Part shown: piece after piece, positions 29,360-37,977 of the stretch
How positions within the stretch are numbered: position 1 is the stretch's first letter
Layout of the letters: the number at the start of each line of letters is the position of its first letter
NCBI GenBank assembly: GCA_030017715.1
Contig: JASEIU010000002.1
Coordinates: 48,906 to 112,905 of the forward strand
Direction: 5' to 3'
DNA from: Candidatus Saccharicenans sp.
Lineage (GTDB): Bacteria > Acidobacteriota > Aminicenantia > Aminicenantales > Saccharicenantaceae
DNA length: 64,000 bases
Translations under genes and position numbers: made by a program
The notes under the pieces: generated by a model
The model's database searches: none
Seen by the model: only the letters and a program-made list of their open reading frames with translations
What the model was told of the DNA's origin: nothing

Positions 29360-30727
29360 TTAACGCCCGCCCTGGTATTTTTTTCTGAAAAAATAATAGG
29401 CCGGCAGGCCGGCCAGAACGGTCAGGATGGCCACGCCCGACGGCCCGGGGCTCTGCAGCAGTCCCAGCGCCAGGATGCCCACCCCGGCCGTCAGATAAAC
29501 GATCTGGGCCAGCGGGAAACCCGGCAGCCTCAGATTTTCAGGCCGTTGTTTTCTGAGCTTAAACACTCCGACCACCGCCAGGATGGGGAAAATTCCCAGC
29601 GAAAAGCCCATGTAGGTCAGAATGTGTTCAAAGGTCCCGGAGATGACGATAACCGCAGCAATAATCCCCTGAAGCCAGATAGAACGCGCCGGCACGCGGC
29701 TGACCGGATGGACCCGGGCGGCAAATTGGAAAAAGAGCCTGTCGGCGGCCATGGCGTAATAGACCCGCGGCCCGATGATGATAAAAGCGCTCAGCGAGGA
29801 GAAAAGGGCAAAGGCGATCATGACCGACAGAAACTTTTCCCAGCCGGTTCCCAGGAGTTTCCCGGCGGCCAATCCCCCGACCGAAATCACCCCTTTCATC
29901 TCGGCCGGCGGGACGGCATAAACATACAGCAGGTTAAGACCCAGGTACAGCAGGATGACCGCCCCGGTTCCCAGGAGCAATGACCGCGGCAGGTCGCGGC
30001 CCGGGTTCTTGATTTCAGAGCCAAGATAGGCCGAGGCGTTCCAGCCGCTGTAGGCAAACATGATCCACATCAACGACAGCCCGACCACTTTAAGCGAAGA
30101 AAACCCGGACGGTAGCCAGTCTCCGGAAGTCAAATGGCTCCAGCGCCCGCCGCCGCCGGCGAAGCCGATGATAATCAGAAACAAAATCAATCCCACCTTG
30201 CCGCCGGTCAGGAGGTTTTGAACCCGGGCCCCGGGTTTAAGTCCCCGCACATGAATCAGGGTAAAAATAAAAATTATCAGGATGGCTAAGGCTTTCCTGA
30301 CAACCGTTGACGGGACGGTCAGCCCGAGGTTAAGAGGCTGGTCCAGAATCGGGAAGGCCCTGGCCAGGTATTCGCTGAACCCGACGGCCGAGGCGGCAAT
30401 CGGGGCAGAAAATCCCACGAAGAAGGAAACCCAGCCGCTCAAAAAGCCCAGCAGCGGGTGGAAGAGGCGCGAAAGAAAATAATATTCACCCCCGGCCCGG
30501 GGAAAGGCCGCCCCCAGCTCACCGTAACTCAGCGCCCCGCAGAGAGCGATCAGCCCGCCGACCACCCACAGGGCCAGCAGCAGCAGCGGATGGCCCAGGT
30601 CGCGGAGCAGCAAACCGGAAGTGGTAAATATGCCGGCCCCGACCATGTTGGCCACCACTATGTTGCTCAGGGACAGCAGGCCCAGGGTCGGTTTCAGTTC
30701 CGGTTCACCCCGACCGGATTCTTTCAT
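29360..30727 (-). CDS. APC-superfamily amino-acid permease
   Basis: A 455-residue transporter with twelve hydrophobic segments. The first helix has the family's NIVVANMVGAGIFTTSG, and GALSYGELGAAFPRAGGEYYFL follows, both diagnostic of amino acid/polyamine/organocation permeases. The fifth-sixth region has MWIMFAYSGWNASAYLGSEIKNPGR. GGGAGAAG precedes the ATG. It is probably an amino-acid symporter or exchanger; specificity is not visible. It fits a metabolism rich in amino-acid enzymes in this window. Confidence 0.92.
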   Translation of the reverse strand: MKESGRGEPELKPTLGLLSLSNIVVANMVGAGIFTTSGLLLRDLGHPLLLLALWVVGGLIALCGALSYGELGAAFPRAGGEYYFLSRLFHPLLGFLSGWVSFFVGFSAPIAASAVGFSEYLARAFPILDQPLNLGLTVPSTVVRKALAILIIFIFTLIHVRGLKPGARVQNLLTGGKVGLILFLIIIGFAGGGGRWSHLTSGDWLPSGFSSLKVVGLSLMWIMFAYSGWNASAYLGSEIKNPGRDLPRSLLLGTGAVILLYLGLNLLYVYAVPPAEMKGVISVGGLAAGKLLGTGWEKFLSVMIAFALFSSLSAFIIIGPRVYYAMAADRLFFQFAARVHPVSRVPARSIWLQGIIAAVIVISGTFEHILTYMGFSLGIFPILAVVGVFKLRKQRPENLRLPGFPLAQIVYLTAGVGILALGLLQSPGPSGVAILTVLAGLPAYYFFRKKYQGGR

Positions 30728-31075
30728 CTTCTCCCTGCCTTAAGTCAGATGACAAAAATCTACTTTAAGGCCGCCGACGGGTCAAGGATTTTTTTCCAGC
30801 CCGGCCCGCAACTGTTGCTGCAGAAAAATTCCTGCCGCTATCCGGACTTTTAAGGCTTCTGAAATCGTTCTCCCGAAACAATAAGGCAGTCGTTAAACGG
30901 AAATAATGCTCATAGATTTAGCTAAGGCCTGACCCCGCCTGAGCCAAACTTTTTACTCCCCTCACCCTGGATACTATGTCTTTACCGGAAAGAATAGAGT
31001 TTTTGACATCGGCCGGGTGTTTGTGATACTTGAAAGACGTGATTCTGCATCCTATATTCTGCTGAGGGCAAAACC
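30728..31075. other. Divergent intergenic region
   Basis: About 350 bp between the permease (minus) and the exported methyltransferase (plus). Apart from the promoter at 31003-31030 I see no repeat copy or RNA gene. Confidence 0.5.
31003..31030 (+). promoter_or_regulatory. Predicted promoter of the exported methyltransferase
   Basis: TTGACA (31003-31008), 16-bp spacer, GATACT (31025-31030), about 45 bp before the ATG. The -35 is perfect and the -10 moderate. Confidence 0.45.
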
Positions 31076-31963
31076 ATGGGGAAAACAAAAAAGACAGGTC
31101 TGCTGCTATTTTGCCTGGCCATGCTTTTATCCGGCCCGGGGACGAGTCAGGCTCTCCGAGCCCAGGAAGTCCGCCTGGATGTTCCCTTCGTCCCGACTCC
31201 CTACGAAGTCATCGAAGACATGTTGAGGTTTGCCGACCTCAAGAAGGGCGACATCCTCTACGACCTGGGCTGCGGCGACGGCCGGATCGTAATTGAAGCC
31301 GCCAGGCGGGCCGGCATCAGGGCGGTGGGCATCGACATCGACCCCGAGCGAATCCGGGAAAGCCGGGAGAACGCCAGGCTGGCCGGTGTGGACAACCTGG
31401 TCGAATTCAGGCGGGCCGATATCTTCGAGTCAGATTTCAGCGAGGCCACGGTGGTCACCATGTATCTCCTGCCCGGCATCAACCTTCGCCTCAGACCGAC
31501 CATTCTGAAGCTCAGGCCGGGAACACGGATCATTTCCCACCAGTTCGACATGGACGACTGGCAGGCCGACCGCATGACCTATGTGCCGGTAGACCTTTAT
31601 GTCCATACGGTTTTTCTGTGGATTGTGCCGGCCAATATTTCCGGCACCTGGGACTGGACCCTCGACCTAAAGCAGAAAAAAGCAGTTTGCCGGCTGGAGG
31701 TCAAACAAACCTATCAATTCTATAAGGGCCTGCTCTACATAGACGACCAGGTGGTCCATCTGCCCGAAGCCAAAGTTGAGGGTGACCGAGTCGAATTTTC
31801 TGCCTTTCTGCCGGGCTCGGACGATATCGAGCTTATTTTCAGCGGGAAAACCGACGGCGACCGGCTCGCCGGAACGGTCACCGTCCGCCAGGGACAGAAA
31901 AACACCAGGCAGGCCTGGAAGGCGGCGCGCCGCGAAGGAACTTCCGAGCGGATCGACTATTGA
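31076..31963 (+). CDS. Exported class I SAM-methyltransferase-like protein
   Basis: A 295-residue protein whose N-terminus is a good Sec signal peptide (lysines, then LLLFCLAMLLSGPG, cleavage near residue 29). It continues into a Rossmann methyltransferase domain: SAM motif ILYDLGCGDGRI, GIDIDPERI, and an LLPG segment in place of the usual NPPY. Residues 190-295 form a beta-rich C-terminal domain. A SAM-dependent enzyme outside the cytoplasm is unexpected because SAM is cytoplasmic. Either SAM is available there, the signal is a membrane anchor facing inward, or the domain binds another ligand. Similar exported methyltransferase-like proteins occur in other bacteria as I recall; function unknown. 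Confidence 0.8.
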   Translation: MGKTKKTGLLLFCLAMLLSGPGTSQALRAQEVRLDVPFVPTPYEVIEDMLRFADLKKGDILYDLGCGDGRIVIEAARRAGIRAVGIDIDPERIRESRENARLAGVDNLVEFRRADIFESDFSEATVVTMYLLPGINLRLRPTILKLRPGTRIISHQFDMDDWQADRMTYVPVDLYVHTVFLWIVPANISGTWDWTLDLKQKKAVCRLEVKQTYQFYKGLLYIDDQVVHLPEAKVEGDRVEFSAFLPGSDDIELIFSGKTDGDRLAGTVTVRQGQKNTRQAWKAARREGTSERIDY

Positions 31964-32204
31964 AAAAACACGCCGCCTCAGCTCCCGCGGCCTATTATTA
32001 TAGGGTTATAAAAATTGGTTCATCTCCCGATTAGTTGATCAAAAGAAAAATACCTGGTCGTATAACTATAAGATTTCATTGGACCGGGAGCGTCCCTTAG
32101 AGGCACCGCCTCAAAGAGAGATTAAAAGAAGTGTCTTCGCAGCCTTTTGATCAGCCCCGGCTCTGACCAAACGAGGAAGCTTTTCTGTTTCCCTGACCGG
32201 CGGC
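31964..32204. other. Intergenic before second repeat cluster
   Basis: Contains an AT-rich patch with no gene-like frame. Nothing further recognised. Confidence 0.35.
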
Positions 32205-32940
32205 AATAAAGGCAGGATGGTGGCACGTCCTGTCTCCCGTCGCCCGAAGCCAAGATAGAACCGGAGAGCAACAGCGGCAGCAGGCACGCCGAGACAGGCT
32301 GGCGCGACCTATCAGGGCCCTCCCCACAATTTTACCCACCATTTAAACGGCAAGAAGGCAATGGCCAGAGCGCACTTCAGCCCGGCAGGACGTTCTTTCC
32401 AATCAGGGTCAATAAAGAATCGGCGAAGAAAAGCTTTCTGAGGGTGGCACGGCCTGTCTCCGAACCGCCCGCAGCGGAAGGGGTTCCCCGCGGGGGGATG
32501 GGTGGAGCGAGGACGGGAGGGGGCGGGCCGTGACAGGCCCCTCCCTTTTACGGGAGCCAAAACAGAAACAGCAAGAAATGGATTTGTTGAGGGGGACGCC
32601 GCTACATGACCCTCTTTAATACAAGAGCTGCTGAAGAGTCAGAGAGGATATAAAGCCTGAAGGCTTATGCGCTCACTTGCCCTTTCTTTCCAACTAATCC
32701 GGGCCAATAAAGAACCGATAAATAAAGGTTTTCTGAGGGTGGCACGGCCTGTCTCCGAACCGCCCGCAGCGGAAGGGGTTCCCCGCGGGGGGATGGGTGG
32801 AGCGAGGACGGGAGGGGGCGGGCCGTGACAGGCCCCTCCCTTTTACGGGAGCCAAAACAGAAACAGCAAGAAATGGATTTCAGCAGGCTGGCGCGCCGTG
32901 ACAGGCCCCTCTTCCTGTTCCGCACCAGTCAGGCCCCTCC
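32205..32940. repeat. Second dispersed-repeat cluster, two long units
   Basis: A degenerate leading unit (32215-32340) is followed by two long units whose cores start at about 32397 and 32689. The GTGGCACGGCCTGTCTCCGA...GGATGGGTGGAGCGAGGACG cores are almost identical to each other and to those at 0.9 and 25.9-26.3 kb. These copies use a GGGGGCGGG variant and GCCAAAACAGAAACAGCAAG instead of the second CCAATAAAGAAG box, so sub-families exist. No gene is present in the roughly 1.1 kb between 31964 and 33057. Confidence 0.85.
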
Positions 32941-33057
32941 CTGCAATTTCAGCCAAAATAGACAGAGAGGCTTTCACAAAGAGAAGAATTTATAAATTTT
33001 CTCTGCATTCAATAGATATAGTATTTTGTCAACTGATTTGGAGATGGTCCAAAAAAA

Positions 33058-33750
33058 TTACCTTTTTTTCTTAAAGCTCATAGAAATGCCGGAACGGCTT
33101 CCGGCGGCAAGAGCTGTCTCCAGCTCGGGATGAGAGTAAGCCAGGTCCAGAAATTCCCGTATTCCCGGTTGCAGCCAGCGGCTCTCCCGTCCCTGGCCCA
33201 CGTTATGAGCGGCAAAGCAACCGCCGGGTTCAAGTTTCGGGAGAACAGCTTCAAGATAGTTTTTATACCATTCCTTATCAGCATCGCAGAAAACAAAATC
33301 AAACGGTCCCGGCAAAGCCGGCACGAGTTCATGAGCATCCCCCAGCCTGGCTTCAATAAAACCGTCCAGGCCGGCTTCCTTAAAATTGGCCACCGCCTGT
33401 CGGTGGCGACCTTTGTCAATTTCTATGGTTATCAACCGGCCGCCGGTTTTGCTCAAAGCCCAGGCAATCCAGATGGCTGAATGACCGGTCGAGGTGCCTA
33501 TTTCCAGGGCCCGGCGGTAACCGCGCTCGATGATCAGGTCATACAGAATCCGGCCGTCGCTTTCCGGAACGTTCAGGTCAGACCAGCGGTAACGGTTGCG
33601 GTCTAAAAACTCCTGAACCCGGCGATCGAGCGCGCTCTGCTCCTCCCGTCGGCCGCTTTCACCGAAATACAGTCCTGAATACAAAGCTCCGGCCGCAAGA
33701 ACTGCAGTAATCATAATCAAACCAAGTGTGGTTGTTTCCCTTGCTCTCAT
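33058..33750 (-). CDS. Membrane-anchored O-methyltransferase-like protein
   Basis: About 230 residues. A hydrophobic N-terminal helix (about residues 6-28) precedes a methyltransferase domain of the caffeoyl-CoA/catechol O-methyltransferase type: ALEIGTSTGHSAIWIA for SAM, TIEIDKGRHRQA, and FDFVFCDADKEWYKNY with the metal-binding aspartates. ATG 33750 follows GAAGAAGG; the longer frame begins with GTG at 33771. Orientation of the anchor would place the enzyme outside, an oddity shared with the gene at 31.1-32.0 kb. Substrate unknown. Confidence 0.8.
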   Translation of the reverse strand: MRARETTTLGLIMITAVLAAGALYSGLYFGESGRREEQSALDRRVQEFLDRNRYRWSDLNVPESDGRILYDLIIERGYRRALEIGTSTGHSAIWIAWALSKTGGRLITIEIDKGRHRQAVANFKEAGLDGFIEARLGDAHELVPALPGPFDFVFCDADKEWYKNYLEAVLPKLEPGGCFAAHNVGQGRESRWLQPGIREFLDLAYSHPELETALAAGSRSGISMSFKKKR

Positions 33751-33771
33751 TGTTTTTAGCCTTCTTCTCAC

Positions 33772-34299
33772 TTTAATTTCTTATTTTCGGGCCAGCCCTC
33801 ATCTTCCAGCGCCGAATAATTCTTGTAAAAATATTTTATCAGATTGCCTCGCCTGAATCAGTCTTCCTGTCGGCTCCAGGTTCTGCCTGATTTCTCAAGT
33901 TCTCGCAGGCGACGGCGGATACTAAAGTCTTTCAGACACCAATTCAGAAATCGGGATAGCTTCCTCCCGTCAACCTGTTTTCGATAATCCCGGGATTGCC
34001 AATTAAAGCTTCACAATAAAAAATTCAGATGCCTGGAAGTTGCTTCCCGGCCACAACCCGACAGCACCTGAAAACAAGTCGCTCAGAGAATCGTCCCGGG
34101 AGCATATGGGACCGGGAAAGCCGCTTTTGGCAGGATAAAATTTTGCTTTTATTTTTTTTGATTTTGTGCTATTAAGTATTCTTAAAGCATTAGGTTTTAT
34201 AAGTGATAACCGAGTATCAAGAGCAGGCCGTCGACCCATTTTTTAGCGCCAGTTCGGCGCATTTTTCAATAATAAATAAATTTAAAGGAGGAGTCTTTC
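33772..34299. promoter_or_regulatory. Long leader region of ilvE with terminator-like hairpin
   Basis: More than 500 bp without a gene precedes ilvE. Near its end GCGCC-AGTTC-GGCGC followed by ATTTTTC (34246-34266) forms a small terminator-like hairpin 34 bp before the start codon. This arrangement is compatible with attenuation, although no T-box consensus or leader peptide was identified. A 78-codon minus-strand frame (34003-34239) has no support. Confidence 0.4.
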
Positions 34300-35265
34300 A
34301 TGTTTCCTAATACCCATTTTAAGAATGCCAAAAAATACTGGTATATGAACAAGCTATACGATTGGTCAGAAGGCATTCTCCACCCGATGATACACGCCCT
34401 CCACTACGGCACCAGCACTTTCGAGGGCATCAGAGCTTACCCGACTTCCAGAGGGGCGGCCATCTTCCGTCTTAAAGAACACATCGACCGCTTCTTTCAT
34501 TCGGCCGAGGTGATCAGGATGAAGGTCCCATTTACCAAGGAAGAGGTTATTGAAGCCTGTCGGCTGATAATCAGGGAGAATGACCTGAAGAGCGCTTATA
34601 TCAGACCACTGCTGTTCTATTCCTACGGAAATCTCGGCCTGGTGCCAAAATTCTCACCGCCTGAACTGTTGGTCGCAGCCTGGGAATGGGGCGCTTATCT
34701 CGGTGAAAAATCCAATCAGGGTGTCAATGCCTGTATTGTTCCAAAACGCCGAATCCACAATTCCCAGATGGATCTTTCAGCCAAACTGGGCGGGGTTTAT
34801 GTTCAATCGATGATCAACGGCACGCTGGCCAGGGATCTGGGGTACGATGAGGCTATCTTCCTCAATCTCGAAGGGCGGGTAGCCGAGGGCCCCGGCGAAA
34901 ATATCTGCGTCATCAAGGACGGCGTCCTCCACACCAACGACCGCTCGGAATCGATTCTCGAAGGCATAACCAGGACCAGCCTGCTGGAGATTGCTTCCCA
35001 CCTGGGCTACAAAACCAGGGTGGCCCCGATTAAAAAAGAGGACCTGCTCCAGGCCGACGAAGCTTTCTTCTGCGGCACGGCGGTCGAGGTGACCTCGATC
35101 GTCAAAGTGGCGGATTTTTCCGAAAATCCGGATAAGGGGCCCGAATATATACTCGGAGACGGCCGGCCCGGACCGATTGCCACCAGGATAGCCGAAGAAT
35201 ACAGGAAGGTCGTAACCGGCCAGAATCCTCACTTCGAAAAATGGCTGACTCACGTCAAGGATTAG
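34300..35265 (+). CDS. ilvE: Branched-chain amino-acid aminotransferase
   Basis: A PLP fold-type IV aminotransferase of 321 residues that interconverts branched-chain amino acids and their 2-oxoacids with glutamate. The PLP lysine is K162 in LSAKLGGVYVQS. LHYGTSTFEGIRAY near the N-terminus and EGPGENICVIKDG near residue 200 are signature blocks. AAAGGAGGAG precedes the ATG. Single gene; biosynthetic or fermentative use cannot be told apart. Confidence 0.95.
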   Translation: MFPNTHFKNAKKYWYMNKLYDWSEGILHPMIHALHYGTSTFEGIRAYPTSRGAAIFRLKEHIDRFFHSAEVIRMKVPFTKEEVIEACRLIIRENDLKSAYIRPLLFYSYGNLGLVPKFSPPELLVAAWEWGAYLGEKSNQGVNACIVPKRRIHNSQMDLSAKLGGVYVQSMINGTLARDLGYDEAIFLNLEGRVAEGPGENICVIKDGVLHTNDRSESILEGITRTSLLEIASHLGYKTRVAPIKKEDLLQADEAFFCGTAVEVTSIVKVADFSENPDKGPEYILGDGRPGPIATRIAEEYRKVVTGQNPHFEKWLTHVKD

Positions 35266-35669
35266 CCGGCGCTTAATTAAAAAATTATTTCGAACAATTC
35301 GTTCCCGCTTCGAAGCGGCCGGAATTTTCAGCCTCCTCCAACCAAAAGCCAATTTTATGCCGGCGATTTTATTTCAGGCCGTCGGCTGACATTTTAGCCG
35401 AATCCGGAAGCGCTCTCACTTCCCGCGACCACGGCAATGACTTCAGGGAGGGTGAGACTTCATGCCTCTGACCGCCTGCAGCGGATTAAGCTCCCCGCGG
35501 CAGGAAAGGCGGAAAGAAAACTGCTGAGCAGCGGGCCGCGACCGGGCTTTCTGCTCAATCCGGGCTGGCACGGGTTCAGACCTGCGGCCGGAGATTTACA
35601 GAGTATAGATTAAATAACAGAAAAAAGGCTATAATTTAAGTGCTGAAATTTTTTTGAAGAGGCCGCCCG
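35266..35669. other. Intergenic with degenerate repeat copy and -10 element
   Basis: Between 35449 and 35550, GCCTGCAGCGGATTAAGCTCC and a following CCCCGCGGCAGG resemble the core of the dispersed repeat but are strongly diverged. TATAAT at 35630-35635, 34 bp before the next ATG, is a likely -10 box; no -35 was found. Confidence 0.4.
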
Positions 35670-37844
35670 ATGAAAACTTTAAGGCTGAAGAAAAAGACTT
35701 CCAAAAAAACGCTGAAAAAAGTTTCGTTCATCTTCATATCTTTTATTCTCTTTTTATTATTCAGCCTGGCTTACGGCCAGAATATCCTGTCCTCACTGGG
35801 TGAAAAACAGGATTTTCGCAGCAGGCGCGTCTCTTCCTTCGACCCGACCGGCGGCAACCGGGATGCCATCGGCATCGCCCCGGGCCAGACAGCCGTCCTG
35901 GCCGAGATCAAAGGGCCGGCAGCCATTCACCACATCTGGTTTACTATCTCGGCCGAAGCCTTCTACGGGAGGAAACTGATCCTGCGGATGTACTGGGACG
36001 GCGAGGACACCCCGTCGGTTGAAGTCCCGGTGGGAGACTTTTTTGCCGTCGGACACGGCCTTAACCGCAACCTGGTCTCAATTCCGGTTGTCCGCTCTTC
36101 AGAAGGCCGGGCCCTTAACTGCTACTGGCTGATGCCCTTCCGCTGGTCGGCCCGCATCACCGTAACCAACGAAGGCAACCGCCCGGTGGGCTCGTTCTAC
36201 TACTACATTGATTACCGCCAGCTCGAGGACATCAAGCCCGACACACCCTACTTTCATGCCCAGTACCGCCAGGAATTTCCCTGCGAAGCCGGGAAAAACT
36301 ATCTCATCCTGGACGCCGTCGGCCGCGGCCATTACGTCGGCTGTAACCTGAGCGTCCTGCAGAGGTCGATGGGCTGGTGGGGAGAGGGTGACGACATGAT
36401 TTATGTCGACGGCGAAGAATTCCCCTCCCTCCACGGCACCGGAAGCGAGGATTATTTTTCCGACGCCTGGGGCATGCGAGAGGGAAACAATCTTTACTAC
36501 GGCTGCTCGCTTCAGGAAGAAGATTTTCAAGTTGGGGCCAAGGCCACCGTCTATCGCTTTCATCTCTCCGACCCCATTCCCTTCTCCAGGTCAATCAGGG
36601 TGACCATCGAACACGGCCACGCCAACGACCGCTCGGATTATTACAGCTCGGTGGCTTACTGGTACCAGACCGAACCGCACAAGCCTTTCCCGCCTTTTCC
36701 ACCGGCCGAAAAACGTCTGCCCTTCGCCCTGGAAACTGGCGACAATTTTACCCAGCCGGTATGGGTAAAAATCAACGGCGGCCAGAACGCTGAAACCACC
36801 TATGAGGACAGCGTCAGCGGGGCCAGAATTAGCGCTCCCCTGCTCAGGCAGTTGCTGACCTCCTACTACGACCAGACGGGAAAACGATACCAGGCCATAG
36901 GCACCGAAGAGGCAGCTGCCGGCTCCAGAATTAAACTAAACCTTAAAGCCGGCCTGCACGATATTTATGACCTCCAGATTTATTTCCTGAAAGGCCCTGG
37001 CCTGGGCAACTGGTCGGTTCTTAAAGAAATTCCAAAACCGGAACCAATGGAAGAGACCGGAGAGGAAAAGAAAATGCAGGATAAAGAAGTAGAAAAAACC
37101 GAGGAAGAAAAAGCCAAAGAGGAACAGCAGGAGCAGGTCGCTCCGCCCGCCCCCCCGGAGCCGGAATATCAGACCCTGGCCAGAATCAACGCCTTTGCCC
37201 TGGACACTGTAATCGAAACCGTCACCATAAAAGCTCAGGAGCTCGGCACCGAAGATAACACCTTCTGGCTGGAGGTAACCGGAAAGGACGTCAAGTCCAG
37301 CGGTTACGACCTGGCGATAGTCGGGGTGAATCTCATCCCGACCAAACAGAATTTCGCTCTCGACTGGTATCTTATCGGTCCGTTTGATGCCCCGGATATG
37401 AATTTCCTGACGACCGTCTATCCGCCGGAAAAGGAAATAAAACTCAGGAGCACCTACGCGGGCAAGAAAAATCTGCTGGCCTCCTGGAAACAGGTCAAAG
37501 CCCAGCCGAACGGCTTTATGCCCCTCACCCAGCTCTTTCAACCGAATGAACAGACAATCGCCTATGGCCTGACCTATCTTTATTCGCCCGAAGACCGCGA
37601 GGTTGTCCTGCTTCTCGGAAGCGACGACGGAGTGAGGCTCTGGGTCAACGACCAGCTGGTCCATACCAATCCGGTTTACCGGGGAGCCTACCCCGACCAG
37701 GACCGGGTTAAGGTCAGTTTGAAAGCCGGCTGGAATAAGGTGCTGATCAAGGTGCTTCAGGGCGCCGGAGGCTGGGGCTATTATCTGCGGATACCCGACC
37801 CGAAGGGAGAATACAGCTGGAGCGCCCGGCCGACTGGCAAATGA
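35670..37844 (+). CDS. Exported DUF2961 (GH172-type) protein with PA14-like C-terminus
   Basis: A 724-residue secreted protein. Residues 1-36 are a long basic signal peptide. Residues 40-400 contain the DUF2961 pattern (SFDPTGGNRDAIGI, IHHIWFTI, VPVGDFFAVGHG, LHGTGSEDYFSDAWG). This family includes GH172 enzymes acting on alpha-fructofuranosidic/arabinofuranosidic bonds. An acidic low-complexity linker follows at about 458-500, then a second beta domain ending in LLGSDDGVRLWVNDQLVH, which resembles PA14-like carbohydrate-binding modules. The combination suggests extracellular or periplasmic glycan breakdown. Exact specificity cannot be inferred. Confidence 0.85.
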   Translation: MKTLRLKKKTSKKTLKKVSFIFISFILFLLFSLAYGQNILSSLGEKQDFRSRRVSSFDPTGGNRDAIGIAPGQTAVLAEIKGPAAIHHIWFTISAEAFYGRKLILRMYWDGEDTPSVEVPVGDFFAVGHGLNRNLVSIPVVRSSEGRALNCYWLMPFRWSARITVTNEGNRPVGSFYYYIDYRQLEDIKPDTPYFHAQYRQEFPCEAGKNYLILDAVGRGHYVGCNLSVLQRSMGWWGEGDDMIYVDGEEFPSLHGTGSEDYFSDAWGMREGNNLYYGCSLQEEDFQVGAKATVYRFHLSDPIPFSRSIRVTIEHGHANDRSDYYSSVAYWYQTEPHKPFPPFPPAEKRLPFALETGDNFTQPVWVKINGGQNAETTYEDSVSGARISAPLLRQLLTSYYDQTGKRYQAIGTEEAAAGSRIKLNLKAGLHDIYDLQIYFLKGPGLGNWSVLKEIPKPEPMEETGEEKKMQDKEVEKTEEEKAKEEQQEQVAPPAPPEPEYQTLARINAFALDTVIETVTIKAQELGTEDNTFWLEVTGKDVKSSGYDLAIVGVNLIPTKQNFALDWYLIGPFDAPDMNFLTTVYPPEKEIKLRSTYAGKKNLLASWKQVKAQPNGFMPLTQLFQPNEQTIAYGLTYLYSPEDREVVLLLGSDDGVRLWVNDQLVHTNPVYRGAYPDQDRVKVSLKAGWNKVLIKVLQGAGGWGYYLRIPDPKGEYSWSARPTGK

Positions 37845-37977
37845 TCCCGGGCGAGGCCTCAATCAGCGAAAATAATGGAATCATCCGCTAAGAAAAAAGC
37901 CCCGGGCCTGCTGACATTTTAAAAACGACAGAATTGAGTATTTTTTAATTAATCTGACAGAAAGATGCTTTTTTGCT

